Assembly (NCBI GenBank): GCA_035352635.1
Contig: DAOPYA010000004.1
Coordinates: 1 to 64,000, forward strand
Length of the DNA: 64,000 nucleotides
Direction of reading: 5' to 3'
Origin: Rifleibacterium sp035352635
GTDB taxonomy: Bacteria > Muiribacteriota > Ozemobacteria > Ozemobacterales > Ozemobacteraceae
The notes beneath the pieces are model-generated. The model was not told the DNA's origin and did not search any database. It was given only the letters and a program-made list of their open reading frames with translations. Positions 34,532 to 43,765 of the stretch are shown in pieces (within the stretch, counting starts at the first letter, position 1; every line of letters begins with the position of its first letter). Both the position numbers and the translations under genes were made by a program.

Positions 34532-34993
34532 ATGAAAAGACCTTTGGCGAACTTGTCTGTGTTTGTGGTTCTTGCCCTTTTGTGCTGCAATGGGGCTTTT
34601 TCGCAGACCATTAACAACAATAATACCAACGCCCAGCCGCAACAGCAGCAGGGTTTTGGCGGCTGGGGCGGTTGGATGGCATTTCTACCCTTCCCATTGC
34701 CACCGATTCCACTGCCGTTCTTCGGCGGTTTCGGAATGGGTGCAGGGGCCGGCGGCCAACAGGGAGCCAACAATAACCAGAATGTGGTGGTGAACGGCGG
34801 CGGCAATCAAGATAACACCCAGATGATGGAAATGATGAAGCAGATTCTGGAACTTCTGCAGAAACGGCAGAACGAAGACAACGCCTCAAACAGCTACCCG
34901 GTTGAAAATACCGAAGAAACTGCTTCTGGCACAGCCGTTCAAGATACTACCGAGAACGAATCTCAGACTGGCGAAGGCGCTCTTAACGAGTAA
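34532..34993 (+). CDS. small exported Gly/Asn/Gln-rich protein
   Basis: 153 residues with a signal peptide cut near AFS-QT (residue 24). Then come Asn/Gln runs (TINNNNTNAQPQQQQ), a hydrophobic Gly/Pro/Phe core (GFGGWGGWMAFLPFPLPP to FGGFGMGAGAGG), a short helix (MMEMMKQILELLQKRQ) and an acidic Thr/Glu tail. The core could insert in a membrane or assemble on surfaces; I know no family. GGAGG sits at good distance before the ATG. The gene is followed by a bidirectional terminator. Confidence 0.75.
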   Translation: MKRPLANLSVFVVLALLCCNGAFSQTINNNNTNAQPQQQQGFGGWGGWMAFLPFPLPPIPLPFFGGFGMGAGAGGQQGANNNQNVVVNGGGNQDNTQMMEMMKQILELLQKRQNEDNASNSYPVENTEETASGTAVQDTTENESQTGEGALNE

Positions 34994-35000
34994 TATCAGA

Positions 35001-35039
35001 GAAAGAGCCATCTCATATTGAGATGGCTCTTTCTTTTTT
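35001..35039. terminator. bidirectional rho-independent terminator
   Basis: A 15-bp perfect stem (35001-35015 with 35019-35033) and a 3-base loop with T runs on the plus side and an A-rich flank on the other. It separates two convergent genes. Confidence 0.85.
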
Positions 35040-35062
35040 CAGGCTTTTAAAAATAGCTGCAT

Positions 35063-36886
35063 TTATTTCATGGTTTTCCAGCTCAGGTGCAGGTATTCGC
35101 TGCCGGCTTCTTTAACTTCGCCGATCGTGTTGTCGCCTTCCATCCAGACGGTCGAAGTTTTGCCGGCTTCATCAGTGACTGTGTAGAAGCATTTGCACTC
35201 AAAAATTTTGCCAAGCGGCATGCTGACACATACTTCGTATTCATCATCGGCAACCGGCAGCATCGGCAGGCTCTTCGCCTGGTTCCAGGCGCCCAGCTCA
35301 TCAGCGTTACCGGTAACAAATACTTTAGCTTTTTCAGGCAGATAATCGACCTTCAGTTTGAGAACGATATTTTTGCTGCCCCAGCTCTTCTCATGATGAA
35401 AACGCTTCTGCCAGTGTCTGAAAGTTTTTTCGTAAAAGCCCGGTTCTGATTGTGGCAGATAAACTGCAAAACTTCTGGCCGGCAGATAGGTTTCAAACCT
35501 GCCATCGCGCAGAATAGCCCGGTTAGAGCCAAGCGATGCGTCGAGAATTTTACGATTTCCAAAAATGTTGAACGGCAAGGCACATTCGATCTGCCTTGGC
35601 TGCGCATCGTTATTTATGGCAACCAGAGCCAGGGAATCAGGGGTAAGACGCCCATAAACGCAGGCTGTGCTATCAGCGAAGACGTGACACTGCAACCCAC
35701 GCCTGAGTGCTTCACTGCTGCGCCGCAAAGCGATCAACTGCCTGGTCAGGTCAAACAGGTCACTGCCTGTGTCGAACTGCATCGAACGGCGGTTTTCGGG
35801 CAATTTGCCGTGAGCGCCCTCGAGACCGTTCTCGTCACCATAACAGAGCACCGGAATGCCCCTTGAGGTCAGCAGAAACGCCAGGGCCAGCGCATATTTT
35901 TGCCGGTCGCCGCCGCACGAGGTGATAAAACGGTCAAGATCATGGTTGTCGAGAAAGGTTGCCAGCAGCCCGGCGTCAGGGTAGTTTCGATCAAAATAGA
36001 GTCGTGAAGCCAGTTGGCGACAATCGCCGCCTTCGGCGAACACTGATTTCATAGTGTAATAGAGAGGAAAATCGAAAAGGCTGTTAAATCCACCGTCGTT
36101 CCATATCTGGTTAACTTCGGCCGGGTCACCGTTCAGATACTCACCAAGCAGCAAAAAGTCTTTGCCCCCCAGGCGGGTCGCATTGGCATTAAAATCACGC
36201 CAGAAATCGGCCGGCACATGCTTTACGGCGTCGAGCCTGAAGCCATCGGGGCGTAGACGGTCGATCCAGTGGCGGGCCACGAGTCTAAAAAAGGTTTTTA
36301 CAACTGATTTCTGTGAGGCAAAATCGGGCAGACCAAAGATACATCTGTTCAACAATTCATTTTTATCGTTCCAGTTTTTTATCTCTTCAGAAGGGTTAAA
36401 CCAGTCAGGGTTTGCCTTGATAAATGGCGCATCGTAACCCATGTGGTTCACCACCATGTCGAGCAGCAGTTTTTTATGACGGCGAGTCAGTTCACCCCGC
36501 AGTGCCACCAGTTCTGCTTCGCTGCCGAACCGTTGATCTACTGACCAGAAATCATGCGGCCAGTAGCCATGATAAGCACCCTGTTTAAAAAATCTGTCAG
36601 GGCGGTTACTGAAAAAAGGGCTTAACCAGACGCCGGTCACGCCAAGCTTATCAAGGTAATCGAGCTTCGTAATCAACCCGGCAATATCACCACCGTGAAA
36701 ACTCTCAAGATCGTTTTGGTCAGTATCGCGATCATTGCTCTGGTCGCCATTGGCAAAGCGGTCGAGCAGCACGAAATAAAGTATCTGATCTTTCCAGCTG
36801 TCAAGATCGGCTGAATTATCAGCCCCAGATGCTGCCAAGAAGGGCAAAAGATTGAAAATCAACAATAAGGCGCAAAGTTTTTTCAT
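35063..36886 (-). CDS. exported GH13 alpha-amylase with CBM20-like tail
   Basis: About 607 residues from ATG 36886, chosen because a signal peptide (MKKLCALLLIFNLLPFLAAS) begins there. The GH13 regions are complete: DMVVNH (about 145), GFRLDAV with the nucleophile Asp (about 217), GEY with the acid Glu (about 248) and FLDNHD (about 314). The last 100 residues (VDYLPEKAKVFVTGNADELG) match the CBM20 starch-binding fold. It hydrolyses alpha-1,4-glucan outside the cytoplasm, complementing the debranching enzyme at 867-3146. Neopullulanase or cyclomaltodextrinase activity is possible. The Shine-Dalgarno (GGAAGG) is rather far from the ATG. Confidence 0.9.
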   Translation of the reverse strand: MKKLCALLLIFNLLPFLAASGADNSADLDSWKDQILYFVLLDRFANGDQSNDRDTDQNDLESFHGGDIAGLITKLDYLDKLGVTGVWLSPFFSNRPDRFFKQGAYHGYWPHDFWSVDQRFGSEAELVALRGELTRRHKKLLLDMVVNHMGYDAPFIKANPDWFNPSEEIKNWNDKNELLNRCIFGLPDFASQKSVVKTFFRLVARHWIDRLRPDGFRLDAVKHVPADFWRDFNANATRLGGKDFLLLGEYLNGDPAEVNQIWNDGGFNSLFDFPLYYTMKSVFAEGGDCRQLASRLYFDRNYPDAGLLATFLDNHDLDRFITSCGGDRQKYALALAFLLTSRGIPVLCYGDENGLEGAHGKLPENRRSMQFDTGSDLFDLTRQLIALRRSSEALRRGLQCHVFADSTACVYGRLTPDSLALVAINNDAQPRQIECALPFNIFGNRKILDASLGSNRAILRDGRFETYLPARSFAVYLPQSEPGFYEKTFRHWQKRFHHEKSWGSKNIVLKLKVDYLPEKAKVFVTGNADELGAWNQAKSLPMLPVADDEYEVCVSMPLGKIFECKCFYTVTDEAGKTSTVWMEGDNTIGEVKEAGSEYLHLSWKTMK

Positions 36887-37054
36887 AAAAAGCTCAACCT
36901 TCCGTATTTCGGTCGCCAGCAGGCTTTTTGCCGCGATCACTGACTGCATAAATATGGCAACCCGGCTGATAGCCCGGGGGCCATTGATCAATTCAACTTT
37001 GTTTTCAGAACTTCATGTATTGCCAGCATTATACCAATTACAAATTCAGAAAAA

Positions 37055-37083
37055 TTGATAAATTTGCTGATTTTGCATAGAAT
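37055..37083 (+). promoter_or_regulatory. sigma70-type promoter of the rlmI-mutT-buk-ptb operon
   Basis: TTGATA (37055-37060), 17-base spacer, TAGAAT (37078-37083). The leader would be about 24 bases. Confidence 0.75.
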
Positions 37084-37113
37084 AACGCAAATTAATGCCT
37101 CAGAAAGAATCAA

Positions 37114-38289
37114 ATGCAAACAGTTCAGCTGACTCTGAAAAAAAATAAAGAATTCTCTTTGATCAAAGGTCATCCATGGGCCTACGCCGAAGCTTTTCGC
37201 GAAATCCCGCCCGGCATTAAAACCGGCGATTGTATCGAAGTTTTTTCGCATCGCCAGCAGTATCTCGGTCTCGGCTACGCCGATATTGACTCAAAAATTC
37301 TGGTGAGAATGCTGCCCATCAGCCGCGATGAAAAGCTTGAAGCCGGGGTTATCAGGCTGGTCAAACAGGCCGTCGCCCACCGTCTTGAGTTTTTCAACAA
37401 TTCAGACACTAACGCTTTCAGGCTGATTAACGGCGAAGGTGATGGCCTGCCCGGTCTGATCGCTGATCGCTATGCCGGAGCAATTTCTTTGCAGATTTAT
37501 TCGCTTGGTCTTGAACAATTTGTTGGCCCTGTTTTAAAAGCCATGTGCTCTTCGATTGACGGCATCAAATGGGTCTGGCGGCGCAACCAGATCAGGCTGG
37601 CAAAAACAGCCGCTGCCGAATTAATCTTTGGTAGCAAAATGCCAGAAAAGATCGAGTTCAGAGAGAATGGCCTCAAATTCACTACCGATCTGGTCAACGG
37701 CCAGAAGACCGGTTTTTTTCTTGACCAGCGTGATAATCGCCAGTTGATCAGAACCGTGGCCCGAAATCGCTCTTTTCTTAACCTCTGCGGCTACACCGGC
37801 GCCTTCACCGTTGCAGCGATTGCGGGCGGCGCCCGCGAAACCGTTACGGTTGATCTGGCAAAACCGGCGCTGCTTGAGGCTGAACAGATTCTTAAATTGA
37901 ACGGCTATCTCAACAACAACCACAAAATGGTGGCCGCCGACATGTATGATTATCTTAAATCCTGCCGGCCAGGCAGTTTCGATCTGGTAGTTATCGACCC
38001 GCCATCAATGGCCAAGAGCCGCAAAGACTCCGAAAAGGCCATTCGTGCCTACCGGCGTTTGAATCTTGATGGCGTAAAGGTTGTCAAGCCAGGTGGCATG
38101 CTCTTTACCGCTTCATGCACCAGTCAGGTGTCACGCAGCGAGTTTCTCGAAGCAGTGCGTGATGCCGTCGCCTCAGCCGGGCGGCGTGCCCAGATCATTC
38201 ACGAATCTTTCCATGCCCCCGACCATCCGATCGCCTTGGCACACCCTGAAGGCCAGTATCTTAAAGGCCTGCTGCTAAAGATTTATTAA
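37114..38289 (+). CDS. rlmI: RlmI-type 23S rRNA cytosine methyltransferase
   Basis: 391 residues. An N-terminal PUA RNA-binding domain (1-75, with IKGHPWAYAEAF) precedes a class I SAM-dependent methyltransferase: FLNLCGYTGAFTVAA (SAM-binding loop, about 222-236), DLVVIDPPSMAKS (catalytic, about 290) and FTASCTSQVS. This set is that of RlmI, which makes 5-methylcytosine in 23S rRNA; other members of the group (YccW-like) modify similar sites, so the exact target is inferred. First gene of an operon, with the mutT-like gene starting one base after its stop. Confidence 0.9.
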   Translation: MQTVQLTLKKNKEFSLIKGHPWAYAEAFREIPPGIKTGDCIEVFSHRQQYLGLGYADIDSKILVRMLPISRDEKLEAGVIRLVKQAVAHRLEFFNNSDTNAFRLINGEGDGLPGLIADRYAGAISLQIYSLGLEQFVGPVLKAMCSSIDGIKWVWRRNQIRLAKTAAAELIFGSKMPEKIEFRENGLKFTTDLVNGQKTGFFLDQRDNRQLIRTVARNRSFLNLCGYTGAFTVAAIAGGARETVTVDLAKPALLEAEQILKLNGYLNNNHKMVAADMYDYLKSCRPGSFDLVVIDPPSMAKSRKDSEKAIRAYRRLNLDGVKVVKPGGMLFTASCTSQVSRSEFLEAVRDAVASAGRRAQIIHESFHAPDHPIALAHPEGQYLKGLLLKIY

Positions 38290-38290
38290 T

Positions 38291-38725
38291 ATGCAATCCC
38301 CAAAAACCATAGATGTGGCAGCGGCTGTTCTGATTCATAACCACAAAGTTCTGCTCGCGAAGCGCCGGGGCGGCTACCTCGACAACCTGTGGGAATTTCC
38401 GGGCGGCAAGCTCGAAAAAAATGAATCAGCCGAACATGCCGCCCGCCGCGAACTGCACGAAGAACTCGACATAAGCATTGTCCCCGAAAACACTCTACTG
38501 GTGCTTGAGCATGCCTACCCTGATATTACGGTGCGCCTGCATTTTGTCAAATGCCGACTGACTGAAAAGCCAGAAGCCTGCATTCATAAAACAGCCTCTA
38601 ACCCAGAAGTTGGCTGGTTCACCCCTGAACAATTCCCGCTCGAACAGTTCTGCCCGGCCGACCGTATAGCCGCGCAGCAACTTCAATGGCCACAAATAGT
38701 AATTCGCGAGGAAAGAAATGACTGA
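38291..38725 (+). CDS. MutT-type Nudix hydrolase
   Basis: 144 residues. The Nudix box is complete: GGKLEKNESAEHAARRELHE, then ELDI. The short length and LAKRRGGYLDNLWEFPGG segment are typical of MutT, which cleans 8-oxo-dGTP from the nucleotide pool. Substrate is inferred; other nucleoside triphosphates are possible. It overlaps buk by 8 bases. Confidence 0.9.
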   Translation: MQSPKTIDVAAAVLIHNHKVLLAKRRGGYLDNLWEFPGGKLEKNESAEHAARRELHEELDISIVPENTLLVLEHAYPDITVRLHFVKCRLTEKPEACIHKTASNPEVGWFTPEQFPLEQFCPADRIAAQQLQWPQIVIREERND

Positions 38726-39788
38726 AAAACCCCTTATTCTGGTTATTAACCCCGGCTCAACTTCAACCAAGGTCGCACTATTTAAAGGCGAAGAAGAGCT
38801 GAAAGAGCTGGACATATCACATTCTACGGCTGATCTGGCCGGTTTCCACAGTAGTCTTGAGCAGCTCGACTTTCGCTTTCGCGCCGTTGAAGAAGCTCTC
38901 AAAAACTGGGGATGCCAGCCGGCAGACCTAAAAGCGGTCATCGGGCGCGGCGGCCCGCTTAAACCGCTGGCCGGCGGCGTCTATCACGTTGGTGAATCGC
39001 TGAATGCCGACCTGCGGTCGGGCAAGCTTGTCGATCACGTTTCAGTGCTCGGCGGCCTGATCGCCTGCAAAATAGCCGATGAAGCAAAAATTCCCGCATA
39101 TATAGCCGATCCAATTTCTACCGATGAATTCACAGAAGTCGCCAGAATCAGCGGTTCGCCAGAACTGCCACGCATCTCACTGGTGCATGCCCTCAATATC
39201 AAAGCCGTAGCCGCAGAAGTCGCCAGCGAAGAAGGGCACAAAATCGAAGATGTGAATTATATCATCGCTCATCTTGGCGGCGGGTTCTCTATTTCGCCAT
39301 ATCAAAAAGGCAAACTGATTGATGCCAACAACGCCAACGATGCCGGCCCGATGTCGCCAGAACGCTGCGGAACCGTGCCGTTGCAGGGTTTATTGAAACT
39401 CTGCTTCAGTGGTAAATATCAATACGCCGAACTGAGAAAAAAGCTGCTCGGTCGGGGCGGTTTGTTCGCACACCTGGGCACATCTGACTGCCGCGATATC
39501 TCGAAAATGATTGAAGCAGGAGACGAAAAAGCCAAACTGGTGCTTGAAGCTATGGCTTATCAGATCGCCAAAGAAATTGGCGCCATGGCCACCGTTCTCA
39601 AGGGCAAGGTCGATGCCATAGTTCTGACCGGTGGGGTGGCTAATAACCCTTACGTGGTAAAATGGGTCACCGAAAGAGTTTCGTTCATTGCTCCGGTCAA
39701 GGTTAAACCTGGCCAGAAAGAACTCAAGGCGCTGGCGATCCACGCCACCCGCGCCCTCGCTGAGCCTTCAATTGTCAAAGAATATTAA
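38718..39788 (+). CDS. buk: butyrate kinase
   Basis: 356 residues of the acetokinase (ASKHA) fold. It starts LILVINPGSTSTKVALFKGE and has GRGGPLKPLAGGVY and VLTGGVANNPY, both diagnostic for Buk. It makes ATP from butyryl phosphate (or branched-chain acyl phosphates) and ADP in the last step of butyrate fermentation. GAGGAAAG precedes the ATG. With ptb directly behind, it forms the standard pair, although the order here is buk-ptb instead of the more familiar ptb-buk. Confidence 0.93.
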   Translation: MTEKPLILVINPGSTSTKVALFKGEEELKELDISHSTADLAGFHSSLEQLDFRFRAVEEALKNWGCQPADLKAVIGRGGPLKPLAGGVYHVGESLNADLRSGKLVDHVSVLGGLIACKIADEAKIPAYIADPISTDEFTEVARISGSPELPRISLVHALNIKAVAAEVASEEGHKIEDVNYIIAHLGGGFSISPYQKGKLIDANNANDAGPMSPERCGTVPLQGLLKLCFSGKYQYAELRKKLLGRGGLFAHLGTSDCRDISKMIEAGDEKAKLVLEAMAYQIAKEIGAMATVLKGKVDAIVLTGGVANNPYVVKWVTERVSFIAPVKVKPGQKELKALAIHATRALAEPSIVKEY

Positions 39789-39821
39789 TCCTTATCAGAA
39801 AAGCACAAGCAAGGAGAGAAT

Positions 39822-40709
39822 ATGAATTTTGCTGATGTCGATAAAATTTTAGGCGCACGCCGTGTGCCACTCGCCGTATGCATGCCCGAAGAAGTCGATA
39901 CGGTTGCCGCCGCCTATGAAGCCAGCAATATGGGCTTTGTCGATTGTCTTTTCGTCGGCAACCCTGAAGTCATCAAGGCTATCATCGATAAGGTGGCGCC
40001 AGGCTTCAAACCCGAAATAATACCGGCCACCACCCCTGAAGAAGCGGCTTTCAAATCGGTTGAACTGGTTCGCAACAACAAGGCCAGTGCGCTGATGAAG
40101 GGTAATATCTCAACGCCAACCCTTCTCAAGGCGATATTGAATTCAGAGACCGGCATAAAAAAGTCTGATGTTCTCTCGCACGTTCTGGTGTTCGAATGGG
40201 AAAACAGTCTGCGCTTTCTCACCGATGGCGGGATGATCCCCCACCCGACTCTCGAAGAAAAAATCGAACTGATCAACAATGCCAAAGCTCTGGCAAAAAA
40301 GCTTGGCTGCGAAATCCCGAGAGTCGCAGTTCTTTCATCAGTTGAGAAAGTGAACCCCAAGATTCAGTCTACTCTTGACGCCGCTATACTCGCCAAAATG
40401 GGCGAACGCGGCCAGTTTGGCAAAGACTGCATCGTCGATGGCCCGCTCGCTCTTGATAACGCCATTTCCCTTGAATCGGCCCACCACAAAGGTCTGTTCA
40501 ATGAAGTTGTAGGAAAGGCTGATATTTTAATAGCTCCCGACATCGATACCGGCAATATCCTCGGAAAAACCCTGCTCTATTTTGGCAATGTTCAGGCCGG
40601 CGGCATGATCATCGGGGCGAGGTGCCCGGTAGTGCTGCTTTCAAGATCTGATGACCGGCAGACTCGCATAAACTCTATCAAACTTGCCCTGGCAGCCGGA
40701 AAAATGTAA
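39822..40709 (+). CDS. ptb: phosphate butyryltransferase
   Basis: 295 residues of the phosphate acetyl/butyryltransferase family. Diagnostic segments include NPEVIKAIIDK, ALMKGNISTPTLLKAILN, VDGPLALDNAISLESA and APDIDTGNILGKTL. It swaps CoA of butyryl-CoA for phosphate, feeding butyrate kinase. AAGGAGAG sits 3-4 bases too close but usable before the ATG. Its last 32 bases overlap the convergent gene 40678-42090 on the other strand. Confidence 0.93.
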   Translation: MNFADVDKILGARRVPLAVCMPEEVDTVAAAYEASNMGFVDCLFVGNPEVIKAIIDKVAPGFKPEIIPATTPEEAAFKSVELVRNNKASALMKGNISTPTLLKAILNSETGIKKSDVLSHVLVFEWENSLRFLTDGGMIPHPTLEEKIELINNAKALAKKLGCEIPRVAVLSSVEKVNPKIQSTLDAAILAKMGERGQFGKDCIVDGPLALDNAISLESAHHKGLFNEVVGKADILIAPDIDTGNILGKTLLYFGNVQAGGMIIGARCPVVLLSRSDDRQTRINSIKLALAAGKM

Positions 40710-42090
40710 GCAATCTGGTAATACAGATAATTGCCGCCCGGCTCAGCTTCAAAACCAGGCTGCCGGGTGGCAATTCAGCAAGCACCGGCCCGATGCGCCT
40801 ATATAATCTGATAAAAACCCGCCCTGGCAGATAGTTGCGCAGACGCTCATCACGCCAGTTTCGCAGCAAAACAGTATTTGGGTGCAATTCCCCGAAGACC
40901 CTGGTGGCCACGAAACATAGTTCACTCTTGCCGTCGTTTTCGTTCTTGTCTTTGAATATTGAATAAATATCAAAACTTGAGTCGATCTCGCGGATACGTG
41001 CCATTGTCTTTTGGGCTTTAAGCGGTTCGCAGGCGCGGATATGGCAACGGTACACCCCTGCCAGAGCCGTCAGGTTATTACCGTCAAAACTTAAAGCATC
41101 GAGAAACCTTCCAAGGGCCTGTTCGACTCTTGCCAGCTGAGTGGGGCTGCCCGGCTTTTCCATTTCGGCGCGGTTCAACTGGTCTAAGCCTTCGCGCAGA
41201 TTCAGGTCAAAAATCTGCCCTTCAAGAGATTTTTTAAGGCGGTGCGCCCGAGAATTGGCCGGGTGATTTTTGATAACTGCCACGACACAGGCCTGCGATT
41301 CTTTGAGATGTTTCAGTTTTTGCAAGGCTTCAGCTTTTGACATCAGCAGGTCAGGGTTCAGCGGGTCGGTTTCGAGGCCGAGGTTAACGACCTCGATTAC
41401 GGAATCATAATGGGCGCTCTCCTCATGTTTTTTGGCGGCGGCTATAATCGCATCAGATCTTTTGGCGACCTCAGATGACCAGTGTTTTTTGGCTTCTTTG
41501 GCACGGTCTTGAAAAAAGCTCTGATGCTCAGCGTTTTTTAGCTCGGTATAACACTGTATCAGCGCAGTAATCGATGACAGGTCATTGGGTTCAACCTCAA
41601 GAATACTCATAAACGCAGCGGCCAGATTGCCAAGCTCTTCATTGTGGCTCTGCCAGAAAGATTTGGCGTATGGGGTCGCACTCTCGCGGTCGTGAGCATC
41701 AGGATTCTCTTCTATGAACCGAGAAGTTTTGGCGATCAGCTGGTTCCAGAGGGCGCGGCATTTATTCAGAGCCGCTTCAACGCATTCCTGGCGTAGTCTC
41801 TCAAAATCATATTTATCATGCATGAAAACCGGCCATTCAAAATACAGTTTCTTGAAAATGGCGTAGGCTTCCTTTTTTTTGCCCTGCTTTTCATTGAGTC
41901 TCGCGAGACGGTAAAAATATGTTGCGGTTTCGCCGAGTTGCTTTTTAAGGTCTTCAAGCTGAGCATTTGCAGCATCAAACCTTTCAAGCAGAAGCGCATC
42001 CTCGAATGCCGAATTGAAATCTTTTTGCGCATCAGTAAAGAACGCTCCGTCATCACCTTGTCCAACCGTAACTTTTGATTTTCCAGACAT
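40678..42090 (-). CDS. TPR-like helical protein with hydrophobic C-terminus
   Basis: 470 residues, mainly helical repeats of TPR type (ATYFYRLARLNEKQGKKKEAYAIF is clear; others are weak, such as LNPDLLMSKAEALQKLKHL). It has no signal peptide, but the last 40 residues (LPPGSLVLKLSRAAIICITRLLTFFRLPG) are hydrophobic and may anchor it to a membrane. GAGGA precedes the ATG. Its 3' end overlaps the 3' end of ptb by 32 bases on the opposite strand, with no terminator between them. Function unknown. Confidence 0.75.
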   Translation of the reverse strand: MSGKSKVTVGQGDDGAFFTDAQKDFNSAFEDALLLERFDAANAQLEDLKKQLGETATYFYRLARLNEKQGKKKEAYAIFKKLYFEWPVFMHDKYDFERLRQECVEAALNKCRALWNQLIAKTSRFIEENPDAHDRESATPYAKSFWQSHNEELGNLAAAFMSILEVEPNDLSSITALIQCYTELKNAEHQSFFQDRAKEAKKHWSSEVAKRSDAIIAAAKKHEESAHYDSVIEVVNLGLETDPLNPDLLMSKAEALQKLKHLKESQACVVAVIKNHPANSRAHRLKKSLEGQIFDLNLREGLDQLNRAEMEKPGSPTQLARVEQALGRFLDALSFDGNNLTALAGVYRCHIRACEPLKAQKTMARIREIDSSFDIYSIFKDKNENDGKSELCFVATRVFGELHPNTVLLRNWRDERLRNYLPGRVFIRLYRRIGPVLAELPPGSLVLKLSRAAIICITRLLTFFRLPGQV

Positions 42091-42130
42091 TTGTATCCTC
42101 AGCTTTTACTACTTTAATTTATTGCTCTCA

Positions 42131-42142
42131 TGATACTATAAT
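42131..42142 (+). promoter_or_regulatory. candidate promoter of comM
   Basis: A perfect TATAAT at 42137-42142; the -35 region is weak. The expected start is near 42149, about 32 bases before the ATG. Confidence 0.5.
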
Positions 42143-42180
42143 TAATCGACATAAACAATTAAGTGACTGAGTATCAATCA

Positions 42181-43710
42181 ATGTTTTCTAAAATTTCTGC
42201 CGCGACAATTAACGGGTTCGAGGCTTTGCCTGTTGCTGTAGAAGCCGACATTACCGGTGGGTTGCCCGGCTTCGATCTCGTCGGTCTGCCAGATACTTCA
42301 GTCTCTGAATCAAGGCAACGCATACGCACTGCCATGAAGAATTCAGGTTGCCCGTTGCCACCCGCCAGAATTGTCGTAAACCTTGCCCCCGCCGACCAAC
42401 GCAAAGAAGGGTCAGGCCTTGACCTGCCAATCGCTGTTTCGATGTTGGTGGCATTGAACCGCATCCCAGGTGAAGCAGTACAGAACTACCTGTTTGTGGG
42501 TGAGCTGAGCCTTAATGGCGACATCAGACACACCCGGGCTGTTCTACCAGTGGCATTGCTGGCATTGCAATATGGCTGTCGAGGCATTGTCATTCCGCGC
42601 GAAAACATCAAAGAAGCGCTGGTGGTGCCAGAGCTTGAAGTGCTGGCCTATTCGACTCTGGCTGAACTTCTCGAAGCCTTTAACGGAACCCTGAAGCCCG
42701 AGCAGCGCCCCCCGGACATTGCAGATCAACATGTAGAACATAACAATTTGATCGATATGTCGTCAATTAAAGGGCAGGCAATGGCACGCCGGGCGCTTGA
42801 AATCGCAGCCGCCGGGGGCCACAATATTATTTTTTCTGGGCCGCCAGGCTCGGGCAAGACTTTGCTGGCCCGGGCGCTGCCCTCGATCATGCCGCCACTT
42901 GAATTTGTCGAAGCCCTTGATGTGACACGCATTTACAGCATCAAGGGCCTGCTGCAGGCCGGGGCAGGTCTGATCAGACAACGCCCCTTTCGCGACCCGC
43001 ACCATACGATTTCAGATGTTGCTCTGGTAGGTGGCGGGCGGGTGCCTTCACCAGGCGAGGTTTCTCTGGCGCATCACGGGGTTCTTTTTCTCGATGAGTT
43101 GCCCGAATTTCGCAAGACGGTTCTCGAAGTCTTACGCGAACCACTAACCTCAGGCACAGTTTCTATTTCAAGAGCCGCGCAGACCTGCCAGTTCCCAGCG
43201 ATGTTCTTGTTTGCCGCCGCTATGAACCCATGCCCGTGCGGGTTTTCAACCGACCCTGACCGCGAATGTATCTGCAGCAGCGGGCAATTGGCCAAATACC
43301 GTCAAAAACTTTCGGGGCCCCTGCTTGACCGAATAGACCTGCAGATACAGGTTCCACGACTCAAACCTGAAGAACTGGTGACTAAATCTGCCGGCGAAAG
43401 CTCAGCCTGCATTAGAGAGCGGGTAGTTGCAGCTCGTCAACTTCAGAAACAACGCAACACCTATGGCGGCAGTTACCTGAATGCTCAAATTCCCGGGAAA
43501 ATGCTGCATGAAGTCTGCAATCTGGCAAGTGAATCGCAGACCCTGCTGGTCAATGCTGCGAGAAAATTTGCCATGTCAGCCCGTGGTTATGATAAAGTGA
43601 TTCGTATCGCCCGTACAATTGCCGACCTTGAACGCGCAGCGGATATTCGAACACCTCATATAGCCGAAGCGCTGCAATACCGGACACAAGACCCGTTTCA
43701 GACTGGCTGA
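42181..43710 (+). CDS. comM: YifB/ComM-type AAA ATPase (Mg chelatase-like)
   Basis: About 509 residues from ATG 42181 (GTG 42163 would add six residues). An N-terminal Lon-protease-like domain (LPGFDLVGLPDTSVSESRQR) is followed by a Mg-chelatase-type AAA domain with Walker A GPPGSGKT (about 220), Walker B FLDELPEF and the insertion RPFRDPHHTISD, then a C-terminal domain with two Cys pairs (CPCGF, CICSSG). ComM helps DNA branch migration during natural transformation; in genomes lacking competence genes it may act in general recombination. It stands alone here. Confidence 0.93.
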   Translation: MFSKISAATINGFEALPVAVEADITGGLPGFDLVGLPDTSVSESRQRIRTAMKNSGCPLPPARIVVNLAPADQRKEGSGLDLPIAVSMLVALNRIPGEAVQNYLFVGELSLNGDIRHTRAVLPVALLALQYGCRGIVIPRENIKEALVVPELEVLAYSTLAELLEAFNGTLKPEQRPPDIADQHVEHNNLIDMSSIKGQAMARRALEIAAAGGHNIIFSGPPGSGKTLLARALPSIMPPLEFVEALDVTRIYSIKGLLQAGAGLIRQRPFRDPHHTISDVALVGGGRVPSPGEVSLAHHGVLFLDELPEFRKTVLEVLREPLTSGTVSISRAAQTCQFPAMFLFAAAMNPCPCGFSTDPDRECICSSGQLAKYRQKLSGPLLDRIDLQIQVPRLKPEELVTKSAGESSACIRERVVAARQLQKQRNTYGGSYLNAQIPGKMLHEVCNLASESQTLLVNAARKFAMSARGYDKVIRIARTIADLERAADIRTPHIAEALQYRTQDPFQTG

Positions 43711-43765
43711 CCTCAGCCAGACACCGTTTAAACTCTGGTTCGTAGATATAAATAGAGGAGTGACC

